Shown here piece after piece: positions 61,601 through 64,000 of a stretch of DNA of 64,000 nucleotides. The notes below the pieces were generated by a model. That model did not search any database and was not told the DNA's origin. It saw nothing but the letters and a program-made list of their open reading frames with translations. Origin of the DNA: Stieleria bergensis (GTDB lineage Bacteria > Planctomycetota > Planctomycetia > Pirellulales > Pirellulaceae); the NCBI GenBank assembly GCA_007745635.1, contig CP036272.1, forward strand, positions 5,230,013 to 5,294,012. Direction: 5' to 3'. Position 1 is the stretch's first letter. Each line of letters opens with the position of its first letter. The translations under genes and the position numbers were made by a program.

Positions 61601-64000
61601 GGAGTGACCATCGATGCAGCCACATCGCTAACGCTGACGGCAACCACGGGCGGAATCACCACTCAGGACGCCAACCTGATCGCGGGGACCGATGTCATTC
61701 TTTCCGATGCAGTCACGGCGACCGGCGATCTGAGCATCACGACCGATGACTTGACCGTCTCCGCTGCGATTAACGCTGGTGCGAATGACGTCACCATCAC
61801 CGACAACGACGGCAGTGGCATTGGCTTGGGTGATGCAACCATTGTTGGCGGAGTGAACATTAGCGGCGCGGAATTGCAACTGATCACCGCAGCCAATTTG
61901 AACTTGGACAGCGCCGGTGCGATCGAAGTCGATAACGTGACGGCAGCCAACAGCAACAATGTCGCGACTGTGATTCTTGATTCGGCTAGTTCGATTCTGA
62001 TTGACAGCAACGCCAGCACCTTCAATGCGCTCGACATTCAAGCAAACAATCGAGTGACGATCACGAGTGATTTGACCACGGACACCGGTGCTTTGTCGAT
62101 CGATGGAGACGCTGACTCCATGGTCGATGGGAATGATGACGTTGTGCTCAGCGCCGGGATCACACTGACGGCGACGACGGATCTGACGCTTGCCGGGACC
62201 AGTGGCATCAGTGCAGCGGGTGATCTGTTCCTCGATGCTGGCGGCGACCTGAACATCGATGATGCTCTGAATGTGACGGGCGCCTTGACGATCACCAATG
62301 GAAACAACAATGGGATCGGCCTTGGCGACACAGCGATCGTCGGTGGGTTGAACTTCTCTGGTGCAGACCTGCAGAACATCACTGCTGCGAATCTAAGCCT
62401 GATCACCGGTGGATCGATCACGGTTGACAACATCACGGCCGCCAACAGCGATAATATCGCCGGCACGGTCACTCTAGACGCCAGTGGCAGCATCAGTTTT
62501 TTAAGTACCACGAGCACCTTTAACGCGGTTGATGTGCAGGCAGATGACGGTGTGATCGTCAACGTGAACCTGACCACAGACACCGGAGCGATCAGCATTG
62601 ATGGCGACGTCAACAATGCTGCAGATGGCAATGATGATGTTCAGTTTGCCAGTGGTGTCACCCTGAACTCGGCGACCGACATTTCGTTAGCGGCGACCAC
62701 CAGCGGCCTGCAAACCGGGGGAGCTCTCGACCTGATTGCCAACGGCACGGTCACAGTGTCCGACCAGCTCGCTGCGACCGGCACTCTGACGCTGCAGACC
62801 GATGACTTGAACGTGACATCCACCATCAGCAGCACCGCCGACATCTTAATCACCGAAGGTGACGGAGACGGGATCGGCTTGGGTAGCACGACCGTTGCGG
62901 GCGGCCTGAACTTGACGGGGGCCGAACTACAAAACCTGTCGGCGACCAACCTGAGCCTGATCACCAGCGGATCGATCGTCGTCAATAACATCAGTGCAAC
63001 CAACAGCGATAACATCTCTGGAATGGTCACACTGGACGCGTCGGCGGTCAGTTTTGTGACCTCCGCCAGCACGTTTAACTCACTCGATGTGCAGGCTGAT
63101 GATGGCGTGACGGTAAGTGCCGACCTAACCACCGAAACAGGCACATTGACCATTGACGCAGACGACGATGCCGGGGACAGCGTGGGCACGCTGACGGTGG
63201 ATCCAGGCGTCAACGTTTCATCTAGCGACCATGCGATTGTGATCACCGTCAATGACGTCGACATTCAGGGTGGGATTGTGAGTGGCAACGCCTCCACAAC
63301 GATCATCGATTCAGACGGAGACGGCATCGGCCTAGGTAGTGCCGTCATTGTTGGCGGGCTTAACCTGAGCGTCACGGACCTGCAGGACTTTACCGCAACG
63401 GGATTAACGCTGCAGACCGCTGGCAACGTGGACATTGACGGCATGTCGCAGCCGATTACTATCTCCGGCGTCACCAACGTGATCTCGGGCGGAGAGGTCA
63501 ACTTCATCACCACCGCCTCCAGTTTTAACGCCTTGAACGTTCAGGCGGACGACGGAATCACGGCCAATGTGAACGTCACCACCACCGTCGGCAGTCTCTC
63601 GCTGGACGGCGACGCCGATGATGCACTTGATACCAACGACAACATCCTGATCGGAGTTGGCGTGCAGATTGCCTCCGCGGGGTTGATGACCCTGGATGCA
63701 ACCACCGGTGGCATCATTGGCAACGGCGCCCTAACGCTGAACGCTGCGGATGGAATCACGGTCAATGATTCGCTGACCAGCAGTGGTGCCTTGACCTTCA
63801 ACAGCGACACCGATGCAGGCGATGACGTAGGCACACTGACCATCGCTGCTGGTGCCGCCGTCAGCAGTGCTAACAATACGATCGCCTTAACGATCGATGA
63901 CTTGGACGTCCAGGGAACCATCAGCAGCGGCGCGTCGTCGACCACCATTACAGACAGTGATGGAGATGGCATCGGATTGGGGGATACACCGGTCTTCGGT
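55658..64000 (+). CDS. Giant repeat-containing surface protein (adhesin-like), 3' end beyond window
   Basis: The frame is open from ATG 55658 to the window end, 2781 codons, without a stop. The N-terminus is strongly basic (RRKRRDQQRRRE) and then has GLTRLETRRVLNGG, the LExRxLL-like motif placed 30-45 residues in that I know from large planctomycete surface proteins; no classical signal peptide is seen. Residues about 50-500 are Asp/Asn/Gly/Ser-rich, and GTLLLDPTNIVIDDGSG near 500 is wording found in filamentous-haemagglutinin-like beta-helix proteins. From about 790 the protein is made of long repeats, each marked by DGDGIGLGD-type acidic motifs that could bind calcium. Cysteine is essentially absent. 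The export cluster just upstream is its likely partner. Confidence 0.9.
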   Translation, partial: MKITEWARRISANSRRKRRDQQRRRELWAELGLTRLETRRVLNGGAVTSAVVVDTGDAANDGQDDSIKVDISQDQVNVSVNGNHQASYAIGEIDTLSIQGSQDNDQITVQWVDGPIDGLQIEIDGASGNDSLALTESQHDLQHLQSIIHSIETAESGQLDLVGVDSLQQLDYLNLDSISNQLLTDDASVEIHQSGNQITLGSDLAAGMHLVNVQDMDGETFALRFRDDTANVHISSHSTGDNSGDQITIHQLDLSDGNTWSLTGDDNDVVSLTGQSDVGETSFAVHAGDLLLNGEIQGNQASLELVGTSSVTSTSEFQLSNAGGNLSIAGQSLEIAGTISAAGGNVTVDSGLDGTTIVRALIDVSDDSAASNGQQQIKILGQNVGLLDQATLDASGTFGGGAIYVGGGFQGSNPTIDNAQRTYVGSQVLLRADAIETGDGGQVIVWADDWTKFYGTIESRGGQLAGDGGDVEVSGKGTLTFAGNADLSAANGETGTLLLDPTNIVIDDGSGTENGQLADQQVLFAEGGATDSAIQPSAFETTNANITFQATNNITISSDIDLTNSGNTLAFQAGEDILINANLTSASGANNLIFEADSPHSGSNDGSGEVNFAAVSVSSNGGDITLIGASFDLDATMAAGAGDIYITTSNSSQLTLSSSAISATEINNLSTSGTLVFGRATSAGTNNNGTGATTLTAASILVNSDTTINALTTSNIEMYATGGITLDRDLIATAAITMDADTDNDGTGTFTITASDDLRTNNNALEITAGDVAIAGDIDSGNAATSLIDSDGGGIGFGDTAVTDALNLSGAELQNIDSTGLTLQTTGAVTVDGLSAANSNNVAGTVTIDADTVTFSGDSSTFNALDVQADDRVTINTNITTDTGALAIDGDANTSTDTFDDVLIAAGVTLDAQTDLTLAGTDGITAAGALNLTAGGTLTISDALAVTGDLTITDDSGNGIGLGDTAIVGGLNLTGADLANITVTNLELVTGASITVDNITAANSNNVTNLELSATGSVSFATNASIFNALDVKADDRVSINVDVTTDTGALSIDGNADNAADTNDDIQIADGVKVEAATVLTLAALTGGITTAGVATLTAGTDVVISNAVTAGGNLAINADDLTLSAAIGAGVNDVTITDNDGDGIGLGDASVTDGLNISGAELQLITADELNLITGGEIEVDNVTAANSNNVATVVLDATTDVEFNTAASTFNALNVQADDRVTFNVNVTTDTGAFSIDGDADAAADTNDDIQIADGVTLQSATSLTLAASNGGITTVGTANLNAGTDVTLSNAVTAGGDLGITTNDLALSAAISAGANSVTITDTDGTGIGLGDATIVGGVNLSGAELQLITANSLTLATSGTIEVDNVTAANSNLVATVILDSGSSVLIDTVASTFNALDIQADDGVTINGNLTSDTGSITIDGDTNNSADGSDDVEIASGVTIDAATSLTVAATTGGIATVGTATLTAGTDLVISDAMTAGGTLAMESDDLTLNAVLNAGVNDVTITDNDGDGIGLGDTAVTDGLNLSAAELQLITADELSLISAGEIEVDNITAANSNNVATVVLDSADFVRLSGSASTFNSLNVQADDSVVINQDVTTDTGVLTIDGDTNASVDGNDDIQIGSGVTLQSATSLSLAATNGDISTAGTANLIAGTNVVLSDAVTAGGHLNITTNDLTLSAAIAAGVNDVTITDNDGDGIGLGDATIVGGVNISGAELQLITAANLNLDSAGAIEVDNVTAANSNNVATVILDSASSILIDSNASTFNALDIQADNRVTITSDLTTDTGALSIDGDADSAVDGNDDVVLSAGITLTAATDLTLAGTSGISAAGDLFLDAGGDLNIDDALNVTGALTITNGNNNGIGLGDTAIVGGLNFSGADLQNITAANLSLITGGSITVDNITAANSNNISGTVTLDATGSISFANTASTFNTLDVQADDRVSIDVNLTTDTGAITIDGDADDAADGNDDVQIGSGVTIDAATSLTLTATTGGITTQDANLIAGTDVILSDAVTATGDLSITTDDLTVSAAINAGANDVTITDNDGSGIGLGDATIVGGVNISGAELQLITAANLNLDSAGAIEVDNVTAANSNNVATVILDSASSILIDSNASTFNALDIQANNRVTITSDLTTDTGALSIDGDADSMVDGNDDVVLSAGITLTATTDLTLAGTSGISAAGDLFLDAGGDLNIDDALNVTGALTITNGNNNGIGLGDTAIVGGLNFSGADLQNITAANLSLITGGSITVDNITAANSDNIAGTVTLDASGSISFLSTTSTFNAVDVQADDGVIVNVNLTTDTGAISIDGDVNNAADGNDDVQFASGVTLNSATDISLAATTSGLQTGGALDLIANGTVTVSDQLAATGTLTLQTDDLNVTSTISSTADILITEGDGDGIGLGSTTVAGGLNLTGAELQNLSATNLSLITSGSIVVNNISATNSDNISGMVTLDASAVSFVTSASTFNSLDVQADDGVTVSADLTTETGTLTIDADDDAGDSVGTLTVDPGVNVSSSDHAIVITVNDVDIQGGIVSGNASTTIIDSDGDGIGLGSAVIVGGLNLSVTDLQDFTATGLTLQTAGNVDIDGMSQPITISGVTNVISGGEVNFITTASSFNALNVQADDGITANVNVTTTVGSLSLDGDADDALDTNDNILIGVGVQIASAGLMTLDATTGGIIGNGALTLNAADGITVNDSLTSSGALTFNSDTDAGDDVGTLTIAAGAAVSSANNTIALTIDDLDVQGTISSGASSTTITDSDGDGIGLGDTPVFG
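58037..63985 (+). repeat. Tandem repeats of 165 and 186 residues in the giant gene
   Basis: The motif GIGLGD (or GIGFGD/GIGLGS) starts at 58037, 58532, 59090, 59648, 60206, 60764, 61259, 61817, 62312, 62870, 63323 and 63968. The successive distances are 495, 558, 558, 558, 558, 495, 558, 495, 558, 453 and 645 bases, all multiples of three, with 165 and 186 residues as the two main periods. Each unit also repeats GAELQLIT (or similar), VDNITAANSNN, ASTFNALDVQADD, TTDTGALSIDGD and SGVTLxAATSLTLAAT. The 186-residue units carry an extra segment around TAGTDVVISDAVTAGG/DDLTLSAAI. Confidence 0.95.

Noticed and set aside
57589-63972. A series of long open frames on the minus strand (up to 422 codons)
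   Set aside because: They lie exactly opposite the giant plus-strand gene, share its repeat pattern, lack ribosome sites and consist of Ala/Ser/Val/Pro-rich sequence typical of an antisense reading of Asp/Thr/Gly-rich codons.
58037-63985. Possible CRISPR array because of regular repeats
   Set aside because: The units are 495-558 bases, diverged and coding; there are no short identical direct repeats with unique spacers and no cas genes.

Overview
The window looks like a chromosomal segment of a planctomycete of the Rhodopirellula/Pirellulaceae type. This is an inference from gene content: a giant surface protein with an LExR-type N-terminus, an M50 peptidase fused to an HlyD domain, histidine kinases with a HESRNAL H-box, many GTG starts and ATGA overlaps, and several families of GC-rich palindromic repeats. 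No rRNA or other species marker is present.

Layout. 0-4 kb (+): the 3' tail of an unseen gene, an ATP-grasp ligase and a fused phosphodiesterase/EEP-family protein, coupled by ATGA overlaps. 4.1-14.3 kb (-): one compact operon, in transcription order universal stress protein, hydrogenase flavin subunit (gamma), small subunit (delta), large subunit (alpha), maturation protease, then hypA, hypB, hypF, hypC, hypD and hypE. This is a soluble group 3b-like [NiFe] hydrogenase with its complete Hyp set. Two of its maturation genes carry palindromic repeats read through in frame as extra peptide. 14.5-17.3 kb (-): a saccharopine-dehydrogenase-like gene followed by two broken genes, one frameshifted and one with a nonsense codon. 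17.7-22.0 kb (-): an ABC ATPase/FtsX permease/membrane-fusion efflux operon. 22.3-32.4 kb: small metabolic genes, a three-gene two-component cluster, a redox operon (BON protein, flavodoxin, FAD oxidoreductase, GNAT), then another histidine kinase and a PAS-LuxR regulator.

32.4-41.2 kb: a gene-poor stretch with degenerate repeats leads into a probable integrative element. It holds an excisionase-like HTH protein, a primase/DUF3987 replication protein with iteron-like repeats behind it, DUF2924, a large serine recombinase, a small HTH partner and a DUF4314 protein. It ends beside a tRNA-Arg(TCG). No capsid, terminase or relaxase gene is visible.

41.7-64.0 kb: argH, a large secreted protein of unknown function, and an export cluster made of a TolC-like outer-membrane protein, a GAF-domain membrane-fusion protein, a second HlyD protein and a PqqD-like/M50/HlyD fusion protein, with no ABC ATPase nearby. 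It is followed by a small secreted protein and a giant gene, open from 55658 past the window end (at least 2781 residues). Twelve GIGLGD-type motifs there lie at exact spacings, mostly 165 or 186 residues. The export cluster is a plausible dedicated secretion route for this giant adhesin-like protein; that link rests on context alone.
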